64,000 nucleotides of DNA, from positions 1 through 64,000 of IMG/VR virus record IMGVR_UViG_3300008740_000351. The stretch is one strand, 5' to 3'. The translations under genes and the position numbers were made by a program. Source of the stretch: a virus. The notes beneath the pieces were generated by a model. That model was not told the DNA's origin, did no database searches, and was given only the letters and a program-made list of their open reading frames with translations. Of the stretch, positions 48,067 to 60,700 are shown piece after piece (the stretch's first letter is position 1; the number at the start of each line of letters is the position of its first letter).

Positions 48067-48738
48067 TTAATTCACGCTAGACAGATTCGTTAAAGTTTGA
48101 ATTCTTACTGTATATTCAATCTCAATTAAGCGATTTAATGACTTTTGTACGGGGTGAAACACTACGTGAGTTAATAATTTTCCTGTATTAACTGTTCCAA
48201 CCCAACTTTTTAGTCCTAGTTCATCAAACACATACGTTCCGTCAAAATTATTTGTATTATCAAAAGCAGATTGATCTGCTGGTTCTCCGTAATCTAATAG
48301 ACAGCTTACAACAATATCAGTGTAAACAGTACCCTCAACGTGTGTTGTTTCTATCTTATTACGGTTAGCATCATTATTTAAAGCTGATAATGTATCAACT
48401 ACTTTGTAATAAGTTTGATTATATAAACTACTATTAGTTCCGCTGTTATTAGCTGGTTTATATGTAATTACACCTGTTGGGTCAACGCTTGTTCCACCAT
48501 TACCTAATGCTAATTCATGAACAAATCCGGTAGTTTTATTAGCAAGAGATAAAGCTAAAGCTTCACTCATATTCTCATAGTGGATAGCGTTACGTTTATT
48601 GACAAATTCTTCACCAGACACAGGATCAAAGATCCTGATATGTCCTTCGACACTAACGTTACCAGTTTCGTCCGGCTTTTCGTTGATTTTTTCTTTTTTA
48701 TCTGTTTCCATTGTATTCTTTTCTTCTACCTTATTCAT
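48067..48738 (-). CDS. Virion structural protein, 223 aa
   Basis: Soluble beta-rich protein with an acidic, Lys-rich N-terminus. NVSVEGHIRIFDPVSGEEFVNKRNAIHYENM is a conserved block of marine phage structural genes. Coupled to the giant gene upstream (4-bp gap). A fibre connector or baseplate accessory role is inferred. Confidence 0.75.
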   Translation of the reverse strand: MNKVEEKNTMETDKKEKINEKPDETGNVSVEGHIRIFDPVSGEEFVNKRNAIHYENMSEALALSLANKTTGFVHELALGNGGTSVDPTGVITYKPANNSGTNSSLYNQTYYKVVDTLSALNNDANRNKIETTHVEGTVYTDIVVSCLLDYGEPADQSAFDNTNNFDGTYVFDELGLKSWVGTVNTGKLLTHVVFHPVQKSLNRLIEIEYTVRIQTLTNLSSVN

Positions 48739-48742
48739 ATAT

Positions 48743-51700
48743 TTAGCTCTTTATGTAAGTAGGTTTCTTAACTAAGAAATCTGCTTGTATAGTTGTTGAA
48801 TTTTGTAAACCATTACCATCACTAGGGTTACCACCACTTACTTGGTACCATGTTTTAGTATGAGCTGATGGAATTTCTTGTCTACTACTTGTATCTACTA
48901 CTAAACTTCCTGCTGTATGTGTCGATTGGCACCCTGTGCCTAAAGTACCACGTTTTATTCTAGAAAGCGTATTAGTAGTTAAATTAATTTCTAAGTATTC
49001 TATTCTTTCATTATTAATCCAAATAACACCAGGAATTGCTTTATTAAGATCTGGTGTAGGTAATCTACTAGCGTCAGTAACTTTGATTTCTGAATGTATT
49101 GCTAATAGTTCTGTGGACAATTCAGCTGTGTTTTCATTTGCTAATCTATGATAGTGTACTTTATCATGTAAATCTTTAAAGATTTTAAATCCAACTGCTG
49201 GTTTAATAATTTCTTCTGTAAATTGTGTTATTATTGTAATGTCAGATGCTTGAAGCGACTCAGCAAATGCTAACTTGCCGCCGACAATTTTATAATCAAA
49301 GTTCGGAATCATTTTAACACCGTTCTTTGTTACCCACAAATATGATAAGTTTGTTGGCGTTTTAAATAAATTAAATTCTGCTATATTAACAACACTAGCC
49401 GTAACGGCGTCAAAACTAACAGATTCAAATCCTCGAATATCAAATCCGATATCTGTTGTAATAGCTGAACTACTTCCACCTTTAAATGTTTCAGTAGTCA
49501 TTTTCATATTATTATGATTATTAAATGTAGTAACAACAACTTTATCACTACCTGTCCAAGTTCCACCTGTAATAGTTAATGTTGTACTATCTGTTAAAAT
49601 ATAATCAGCGTTTGTTGTAACACCTACATCAATTTTAGAATTTGCCGCTGGTGCCTCATCTAATTGAATTGCTTTTATTGTACTATCAGATCCTTCAACA
49701 ATACTATAGTTTGTAGTTTGTACGCCATTAATATAAACTCTAGTATTTGCTTTTACTAAAGTAGAATGGTCTATATCTGAACTTGTAGTTAAGTCATATG
49801 TTGCTGAACTACTATCATTCGTTAAGTATGTAAACACTGGCGGGCGTAATCTTTTTCCGTTAAGTTCAACAATAACTTTATCTGTTCTAGCTAAATCATT
49901 ATCAGCACCATCTGTTAACGTAAATGTTCTTGTACTGTCGTTAACTGTAAACTCGTCAACAGTAACTTTACTAAATGTTCTTGTAGAACTTGATGGAACG
50001 TCAAACACAAAGAAGTGAATGTGATCATCTTTAGTAAGCCACGATACAGCGGGGTCCCAGTCTGTGTCGCTACCTTTATCAACAAATGTTCCACCAGTAG
50101 AATGACTGCCATTCGCTAACACTAATGTTTGTTTGTTTTCAATTAAGCTATAAGGAATAGGTAATGTTACAACTGTTTCTCCACCGGATGCTTGGAACTC
50201 GTAATCAAATAATAATTTATCACCAGTTGTTCCAAAACTAGTTACTGATATAATTTCATCTTTAAGTGGTGCTGTAGTAAACTTAACAACATTATCATTC
50301 CAATCTATTGTATATGCTGACGAGCTAATTCTACCAGAAGTTTTACTCCATACTATAACTTTTTGATCAGTTTGTTTGTTAGTGCCAAATTTAAATACTT
50401 TATTACTGCCGTCACCTTTATAATTGATAACACTAACTGCTGGGCCTAATGCTCCGTCACCGTCTGAGTCTCTACTAGGAGATGTAAATACATTAATATT
50501 TAAACTGTCAAATACTCTACCTGGAACAAATTCTTCCGGGGCGTGTGAGCTGTAAGCATCAACAAATTTGCTACTACCATCAACAATAATATCTTCTGGT
50601 CGTAGTCCTAATTGTGTATCGTTAAATTTTCCTTGTAAATCTAAATCTATATTATCAGCTGATATAACAAAACGACCGTCTTTATCAATTTCATAGTTGT
50701 CAAATTCTCTAGTATCAAAACCGCCCTTGTCTAATCCTGGGTCTTTAGTAAATAGTGGGCCTTGAACTTTTGTACCAGGATATGTTATACCTTTAAATAT
50801 TTGTCCTAAATCTTTTCCATCTTGTCCTGTTTTAGGAATATAATATGCCATAGTTCTATCCATAGCATTATTAAATGTAGCATCAGCTTTAATTGTCAGT
50901 TTGTCACTATCAAATGCTGTGCTTGATGTAAATGCTTCATTAACTGTGTATGCTTCGCCTAAGTGTTGAATAATATCACTAGTTGAATATGTTGTATTAG
51001 CTGTCCATTCTTTAACAGATGAACTGTATCTAGTTCTATCAAATTTTATTGTTTCTTTAATTTTTCTTATTTCAGTGTTCTTTAAGTTAGCGTGTAAGAT
51101 ACCATTTAGCATTGGGCTACCACCTGTAAGTGTTACTACAGGTGCTTTAATATAACCACTACCTTTTTTAATCATAGTAACAACATCAATGTGGTTGTCA
51201 ACTATTGTACATTTTGCCGTAGCCGCCACACCGCCCGGAATTAAAGTACCGTTCTTATCTTTAGGTGCTTCAATTGTTATTGTTGGTGCTGTAGCATAAC
51301 CATATCCCCATTTACTAATTGATAAACTATCAACTTGATAACTATGATTTTCATTCCACATTTTATAAGCATAGTCTGTGGTTAATGCGCCAGCATCATG
51401 ACTATTTTCACCATTTGGTGATCTAAATGTTTTTGTAATAGAATCATATCCACTAGGAATATCAAAGTCAGTAGTATCACCTTCGTGTGTTTCTAATTTA
51501 TTATAACCTAAAACGTATTCTCTAATTTTAGTGTGATAAGGTTTTACTTCGTTAATATAATTTTTAACAAATTCTTGATTGTCTCTTTGGTATGTTGGAA
51601 ATTGATCTAATGCTCTTAAGTTGTGTTTAACACTAACAAAACTAGTTTTAAAAATCCAATCTACAAAAGGTTGTTCTTGTAAAGCAAACCTCAATAAAAC

Positions 51701-54700
51701 AAACATTAATTTATTATGTTCATTTGCTAAATCACCAACTAGTAGTTGTTTTTTAATTGTTTCAACAATGTTTCTAGTTTCAATTTGTGGTTCTGTATCC
51801 ATTAAGTTAAAATCGTAACCTTCAGAATCAAAACCTAAGTTACTTGTAACATAATCATATAAGTCAGTACCGAATTGTATAGTACCGTCTTTTTGTCCTA
51901 TTAACGTATAATCATTTCCGTCTTTAATATATAAATCCCAATTACCACCATTGTTAATTTTAATAATGCTTTTATCTGCTATTGTGTTTTTATAAATGTC
52001 ATTAAATAATTCATATCTGTAATCTATGGTTGTATCTGATGAGTAACCTGTGCTATACCAATCACAGTATGCCCAAAATAGTTTAGTATCATAACTTTGA
52101 GATCTACTTCTCAACCAAGTTTTATCTGCTTGTAGTGTATGAATACTCCATCTACCACCAATGTCTGAATCTGTTTTTACTAATATATTATAACCTGTTG
52201 AATGTAAAGCTGGTTTAATATATCCAAGCTCTATCATTGTGTCAACTGTTTCGTCCCAAGTTCCTGAATTAATTGATGGTATTTTTTCTTCGCTATTTAA
52301 TAAAGTAAAATCAATTGTATCTGCTATGTTATATTTTTTAATAACAGCATTAACATAGGTAATATATTCTTGCATCGCAAGATATCTATTCATAAAGACA
52401 CTTTGTCTCGGTCTTATTTTAATACCGTATTTGTCACCAGCACTTAAAGAAATATCTGGCACTTTGTTACCTCGTGAATCAGCACCTGCTAAACTATCTT
52501 TAATTTTTTCAAACAATTCTTCTGGTATAAAACTTTTTGGATTGCCTTCTTCTACCAAAGACCATTCAGTATGTAATAACTTATCATTTGGTTTTTTATC
52601 GTAATCAATTGCTACTACAACATTTTTATCTTCTAAGTATCCTGAAACATTTGTTAAGCCTATTGAATCTTTTCCTAAAAACATAATGTATGGTGTGCCG
52701 TTAGTAATTGGATCTACAATCATTTGTCTAATTTGTGCGACACTTGATGTTTTAGTACTATGAACTGTAAGTATAGCACTAGCCCAGAAATAATATTTTG
52801 TTTGTAGTTGTTTTGTAACGTTGTTTATACTTTGAATTTCAACGTAAACACTATTACCATATTTGGCATTGCCGGCTGTATATGATTCAGGTTTAACAGA
52901 TGATTCAACCCATTGATATATGCTAATGTCACTACCTGGGAATACACCTCCCCAGAATAATTTTTTATAATCGTTATCACCTTGTTCGTAATTAATGAAT
53001 TTAACTTTACTTAAATCCCACCAAATTTTACCAACCTTGTCAGATTGCCAATGGTTATCTCCGTTGTTAATCTTTTTAGTTCCGTCTGTGTAGTTGTATA
53101 TCGCGGGGTCCCATGTTGTTTTGTAATCAATGTTATGTTCAGCTTCACCTAATACTTTTCCTTTAACAGGATCAATGTAATCCAAATAACTCATAATAGT
53201 ATTTGATTGTGTATTATACAAGAATGCTTTATTAATACGTTCAACGTCGACTAAATCTTGTTCTTTTTCATCTACTTTATATAAGTCATCTGTTTTAGTA
53301 AAGTGTACCACACGTCCTGAATTTGATACAGTAGATGTATCATCAAATGGTGATCCAACATAAATGTTATGTTCAGTTATAGCAAGAGCTGAACCAAATC
53401 CATCATTAGCATCTAAACCACTAGCATATAAACTGTCAGCTTCTATATGTCCAGCATTTATTTTTTGGTAAACATGAACACTACCTGTAAAGTATTTTTC
53501 TGCTAAAAATCTAGATCCGCCCCCATCAAATAATGTAGTGCCATCATCAAAATTTGTTTTTACTGTTGTGCTACCATTTGGGCAACCAACAATTAATTGT
53601 TTATTGTCTCTAGTAACTTCAAGTACTTGACCGAACCTGTGACCAGTTTTTCCATCTTTTAATTTTATTATTTTTCCAGTATTAGATGTAAATGGATGTA
53701 GGTTTAAATCTTTCATAAGTGTTCCACTCGCACCTACTGTAACATGGATGAAACCTTTTACATTTTTTGAACTTTGAATAGTAAGATTGTTATTACTACC
53801 AGAAGCAGTAATACCAGGAATGTTTTTATTATTAATGTCGTCAACAATATTTTGTAATGTTGTTCCTGTTGCTGTTATTTTATAACCGTTTATAAACATA
53901 CTGTGACCAGTTGTATATGATCCTATAGGCCATGCTTTTAATGTACATTTATTTTCTACTATTGAATCTTGTCTGTCAAATACTTCAACAATTCCAGAGT
54001 TTTCTGTCATGCCATCTTTTTCTGGTACACCTACATAAATTGATTGTGCTGTTTCGTCAATACGAACAGACGTTAAAGCAAACTGTCCGTTTACTTGAGG
54101 ATCGCTTGGTGTAAGTGTTTGTAATGGTGTAAAGTTGTCAGTCCAGATTGTTATATCTTCACCAGGCTGTGGTGCTGTAACAAACGTTATTGTATTACCA
54201 GCTTTTGTCCATGTAATTGTACTATTAGTTATTCTTGGAGTCTCTACACCGTTTATATAAACAGGACTACTTGCCCTGCCAATATCTGCTGTTGATACTG
54301 TAAATTCTTTTGTAGAGCCATCTCCAATAAACACTTCATAATGTCTTGCTAAGATATCAATACTACCCATGTTTGTAGTAGAGTCAGGTGCTACTGTATC
54401 TCTATTAGGATCACCAATAACAATATAGTTACCTTGAGAGTCGATATCAATTGATGAACCATACCCTTCTATAGTACTAGATCTTTCATCTACTAAACTC
54501 CAACCACGTAAAAATGTAACACTAATAGAATGATCTGTGCTTGGTGCTGTAGTAAATGTAATTGTTCTAGTACCAAGATTATAAGTATAATCTCGTCCAG
54601 CAATAAGATCATTGCCTTCAATTCTGATATATAATTCTTCAGTTACTGATGCATCATCAAAATTTGTGTCTAAAGTCCATTGTGTAGTACTACCATCACC

Positions 54701-57700
54701 TATAAAACTTTGAGTTGCTGTTTCGTCATTGTCGTTACCGTGTGCTAAATGATATATAAACACTTTTTTGTCACCAGGTGCTGAAACAACACACCATTCA
54801 CCATTAGCACTCATTTTTACGTTAGTACCAAATTTAGCGTTTGAGCCTAAAGTTGTTGGTTGGTCTAATGTTCCTGGTAGAAAGCTACCACTTGATAAAT
54901 CTCTGTAGTAAAACATTATAGCACCCTTGCCACTATTTGTATTTGGTGCTCCAATGGCTACCCATATTTTCCCTCTATGCCATTTTTCGTATTTTAAAGC
55001 ACCACCTTCTCGTGGAAGAAATGCTCCAGTACTTACACTTGCTCCTAGTTCGTCTACGTTTGAAGCTGTACTTGTAATGGCCGCAAATTGTTTTAATTCT
55101 ATTGGTTGTGGTGTGTATACATGAAACTTGTTTAGATTTTTTTGTCCAATTAATACCCATTGGCCGGTTGGATCTGAACATATAGCATCACCGAAGTTCT
55201 CATCAAGTTGCGGTAATAATGGATTAATTGACTGGTTGGCTGTATAAGAAGTATTTTTCTTTAATACATACCAATGATTATTTTCATCTTCATCAATATA
55301 AAGTTTATCTTTAAGATCCCATCCTTGTCTTGGTCTTTCTATTGTGCTAGAAGTTTTAAATCTACTACTAATAAATTTTAATACTAGAGCAGTAGCTTCT
55401 TCTTTTGCTACTTCTCCACCGCCTGCTGTTTTAAAAGAAGTTACTGACGGTACTTCAGTAATTCTATATACACCATCTCTTTTTGTGCTGTAATCTTTAA
55501 TAACAACAATATCTTCTTTTTTAAAGTAGTGTGTGTCTTTTGTAGTCCAAGTATATGTAGAACCGTCTTGACCGCCGTCACAATTAATAACTTGAGTTGT
55601 TGTAGTGTCGAGATATTTCATATCCCAATCATTGTCACCGTCATCAGCTACCCATACTGTATATCCAACTTTCATATTTGCTATCATTGGTGTTAGCGTA
55701 TTAGCATCTACACTATAAAATAAAGTAGCATCAGCGTCTGTTAATTTTGGATATCCTGCTGTAGGTAAAAGTTCATCGTAAAATGCTTTACTATCAACCC
55801 CTGCTTTAAAACTTTTTCTTAATGGCACCCAGTCATATGTTAAGTCAGATGGTGCTTTATATAATTGGCTAGGTGTAAATTCTGTTTTACTATTAAGATC
55901 TGATTTACTTTGAGTTGTTGGAACAACTTTTATTTCTTGAGGGTTATCTTTAAATCCTTCTTCATCTAGTTGTATTTCAATTCTTGAATTTACATCTGAT
56001 GCTCCGTACTCAGCTTGTCGTATAGCCCACTCTTCATAAAAAGAAATGTCACTACTAAACTGATCAAAGTTTGATCTAATAAGTTTGTCAACAGCACTTC
56101 GCGTTCCTTTTTCTTGAAGCATACCTTGATAAAATTTTACTTGACTAATATCATCAAGTCCAATTTGATTAAAGTATTCTCTATTTTGGTAACCGATAGA
56201 ACCCTTACCATATTTGTCTGTTTCACTTTCTAAGTTAACAGTATTAACATCATAAAAACTTTCAAAGTTTTTACCTAGTGTATCAAAGTTAGGTAATAGT
56301 CCAATCTTAAATGAATCTGTTAGTGACCAATTTTCATATATAAACTCTTCTGAGCTTGTATGGTTTACCATTGCTGTATAAAGATTATCTTTGAATTTTA
56401 TAATATCGCCTCTAACATAGTCAGTATTAGCTACCCATACTGGAACTTTACCATCATTATAAATAAATCCTTCAGCTGTTAAACTTCCGTTCCAGCCTCC
56501 TGTTTTATAACCAACAAGCCTTAGTCGATATTGTCTGTTACCTAAACTTGGTTGGTATATAACATCATTAAATTTTGTTACATTATTAAACACTAAAACG
56601 TGTTCATATTCTACAAGTTTAGTATTAACAAAGTAAATACCACCCATATCCGGATTAGGATATAATTCAAATTCGTTATCTTGTCTGCTTATTTTGTAAC
56701 TACTAGGACGAAGAGGTTCATAGTTTTGATTTAATACGTTTGTTTGTGCTTGACTGTTTGACAGAGCTTCGGCTACACCAGCCGGTGTAACACATCTAAT
56801 TCTGTTAGCACTAGGACTAATAGCGATAACTGAACCGCTTAACCATCCCTGTTTAGACCAATGTATAAATTCTTTAACACTCATTAACCAGTTAGCAACA
56901 ATTTTTTGTGTACCAAAGTCTTCCATTCTATTATCAAAATCATAACCATTTCTAGTTAAATATTTTTGATAAGAGAAAAAGAAATCAGCAACTTCTTGTT
57001 TTGTTCTAAACGTATGACCGTATGGTACTTCTTTTATTTCTGACTCATATTCATCGTATTCGTAAATAGTCTCTCCATCAACATCATGAACTTTATAGTT
57101 TCCGTTCATAATAGGGTTACATATAGAAAACTTTGGATTATTTAAATTGTAACCATATATTGTATATCCACTTGTACCAACTTGAACAATTACACCACTG
57201 TACGGGATAGATCTTAGAGGTCCTGTTTTATGTAAATGAATATTATAATCTTCATCAGGAACATAAACTGAATTGCTTGTACTAGTCGGTGAAACTTGTT
57301 CAGCTAATACTTTAATAAGATTATGATCTGTGTATCCTTCCATTTTATGGGCAAGTCTAATATCTAATGTTGATAAAACGTTTTGTAAATGTTTTGTAAC
57401 ATCGATATTTTGCCATCTCAAATATTCAGATACAAAATTACAACAACCTTCATATCTTGCTGTAGGTAAATCAACTTTTAAATCTTTAGGTTGTTGTCTT
57501 TGATTAGTAGTAGTCATTACCAGTTGTTTAGTTAATTTGTTTCGAACAATTTGACTTTTGTTAAAGACCTGGCTAAAATATTCTGATGGTTTAATTAGTG
57601 CCATTAAATGGTTTACACTAAAAGCAAAACTACTAGAATTTCTCCAAGCATATTCAGGTGGAGCAACATCTCCAAATTTCCAAGCATGACTTGGCGATAG

Positions 57701-60700
57701 GTCTTCTGAGTTTTTAGTAATACAATCAATTGGTGGTTTTAAAACACCATGTTCATCTACTGGCATTATAAGTTCAATTGACGGTCTAGCATAAAGTAAA
57801 TTTATAGTATAATCATCAACGTCAGCTGATGTGTATCTGCGTCCGTCTCTTACGTCATCCCATAATACTTTGTTACCAGATGTATATGGTCCTACACCGT
57901 AACGGTCTTCCCACCAACTTGGTTTTATTGACCAACCAAACATTTCCCAAGCTCTTATATGTGGAGCAACAGTATCATAATAATGTTTGTATAAACCCTT
58001 CCAGTAACCTTGTGGTAATAATGTTCCTTCCAGTTTATCTACAAAGTTTGTATAGTTCCAAGTAAATGAATCATTGGCGTTAAACGTTGTATTTTCTGTA
58101 TATGGAATTCTATGCCTTGTACTCCAACGTAAGAATTCGTCTTCTAGTACAGCATCAACTTCTTTTACAGCAAAATCAGTTGTTTTAAAACGCCCTGGTG
58201 TATATTCGTCAAGGTTAAAAACATCTTCATCATATGCTGTTTTACAGTTATTATAAATTCTTTTTTCAAGTTCAAGTAAGATATTATCTCTAGTATCTCC
58301 GTATGCTATTGTTCTACTGCCGTCGTGGCCAACAATAATATTTTGATCTACAGAATAAGTTGTGTCATTTACAATTTCAGGTTTGTATTTTTTCCACAAT
58401 CCAAGTTTAGTTGGCGTAGGTGGAACATAATTTCCTAATGTATCTGTATAATCAATGAATTTTAAAACATCACCAATAGTTAAAGTTTTAATAATTCTAA
58501 TATTGGCACTAGTTGTTTCAAATGTATAATCAATGTTATGATATAATTGTACATCATTTAGGTATACTAATACAGCTCTGTTACTAGGAATAGAATTATC
58601 ATGTACAGATGTTATTTCATATGTTTTATCTCTATTATCTGTAATTGTATATGTTGTAGTTGTAGCGTCAGCACCATATGGAACCATGTCTGATGTATAA
58701 AATGGAAATGTTGTTTTTTTATTTGAATTTAAATACACCATTATCGCATCAACAGTTTTTTGAGCATCAGTTAATTCTAAGTTATCTAATGTTTCAAGTG
58801 CTGTTAAAAACTTTGATTTAAATTTTTCATATTCAAGGCCACAAAATCTTAGAGCTTGTGTGAAGTTTAAATCACCAGGTTGATTTAACAACATTGGAAG
58901 TATCATAGATGAACTATGTTGTAAAATTAATCCCTCAGTTGATTTTGAATTTTCAAGATCCCTTAGGTTATTACTTCCTTGTAATTTACCTGTAAAATAT
59001 TTGTTAGTATCTATTAATGCTGATACGTGATTTTGTAATTGTCCTAAAGTAATTGTAGAAAACTTATCGTTGTAACTATTATCTTCTAAATTTTTAGGAA
59101 TAGTATAATATCCATGTTTAGAAGTTGCGTCACTAATAAGTCTAATAATAATACTATCATCTATTGCGATGGTATCATTTATTGTACAAATGTTCACACC
59201 TTCTAAAACTGATGTAGTAAAGTTAGATGTACGTTTATTATTAATGTAAACAAATATATTAGGTACAGCGTTAGTTGATGTTTTAACTTTTACACCAATG
59301 TCGAAGTTTTTTAGAGTTATATCTGAAACAATATATTCAACTTGTTGGTATTGTCTACTATTATGTAAACTTTTTTGCCAGCCATTATTGTAAGTAATAG
59401 CACTATCATATGGATCGGTAACTTTAACCAACCCTGTTGCTGTTGATAAACTTGTAATTCCAGTAGATTTTTTATAGTTAAATTTCTTTTCAGTATAAAC
59501 ATTTTCAAATAAAATATCGCCAACGTTATTAAACGTTCTATACTTTAATGGAAATCCTAATTCAGTATCATTAGAACCTGATCCAACACTAAATTTAAAT
59601 AATTGGTTACCTAAAAAATCACTTGATGGGTATGTAGTTGTATTATTAAAACTGATACCTTTAGAGTCAAATAAGTTAAACAATGGGTATTGGTTTATTT
59701 TAGTTTTTGTTTGAGAGGCAATCCAGTTAGTACCATCCCAATGGTATGTTGTTCCTTTGCCTGCTGTTCCTTTATTGATGTAAACCGAGTCATTAGTATT
59801 AACAATAATACCTGAGTCTTTTAATACTAATGATTCCGCACTTGAATCTCCGTCGGTATCTTCGTAACCAACTTCCCAAATTGTTTTTCTAGTTTGTGAA
59901 TCTTTATCTTTTATGAATATAACTTTAGTACCTGCTGATAGACTTACTCTATCAACAAAGTATCCAGATACACCGTTTATGTTTGATAACGCATCTGTTT
60001 CTACTGTGTCTACTAAATCAACACCATCGTGGCCTTTGCTTCCAGAGTTATATAAATCTAACCCTGCTTCAAATTCGATAATTGGTCTTACAGCTCTATT
60101 TTTTTCGTCAAATATTGCTGTTGTTTTATTATAACTTGCTGTTGCTGTAATAATGTCTTTATGAAACCATCTATTACTACGACTCCAAGCATTTTTATTA
60201 ACCGAACCACGTGTTAATGTAATATAATCTTTAGTATCTGTTCCTAGTTCTGGTGTTGTTAATTCTGTGTCGACAAGATAAATTTTAGATCCAACTCCTT
60301 GGACGTAATAAGTTTTACCAACATAAGCCGGCATATCAATAGTAGAATCAAATGTAATCTTTAAACCATTAGTAAACACAATACCATTTGGACTTGTATA
60401 TTGTGATTTTCCTAAAAAGTCTGTTGTTTTAATTTCTTTAGCTTCAGCATCAACCAACTTAATTATACCATAAGAAGTTCTGTCACTACCATGTTGATAG
60501 TATAACGTATCTAGGTGTGCTGTAAGAACAGGAATAATAGTAACAAATTCTGTTTCTTGAGCTCGGTATATTTGTCTACCACCGTAAGTAGTACCTTCTG
60601 TAATTTTTGCTCGGTCATCATATGTTACGGTATTAATTTTATTAAGAACTAAAATTCCATCAACTTCGTTTATTTTCCAAACACCTACTCGTTCTTCTTG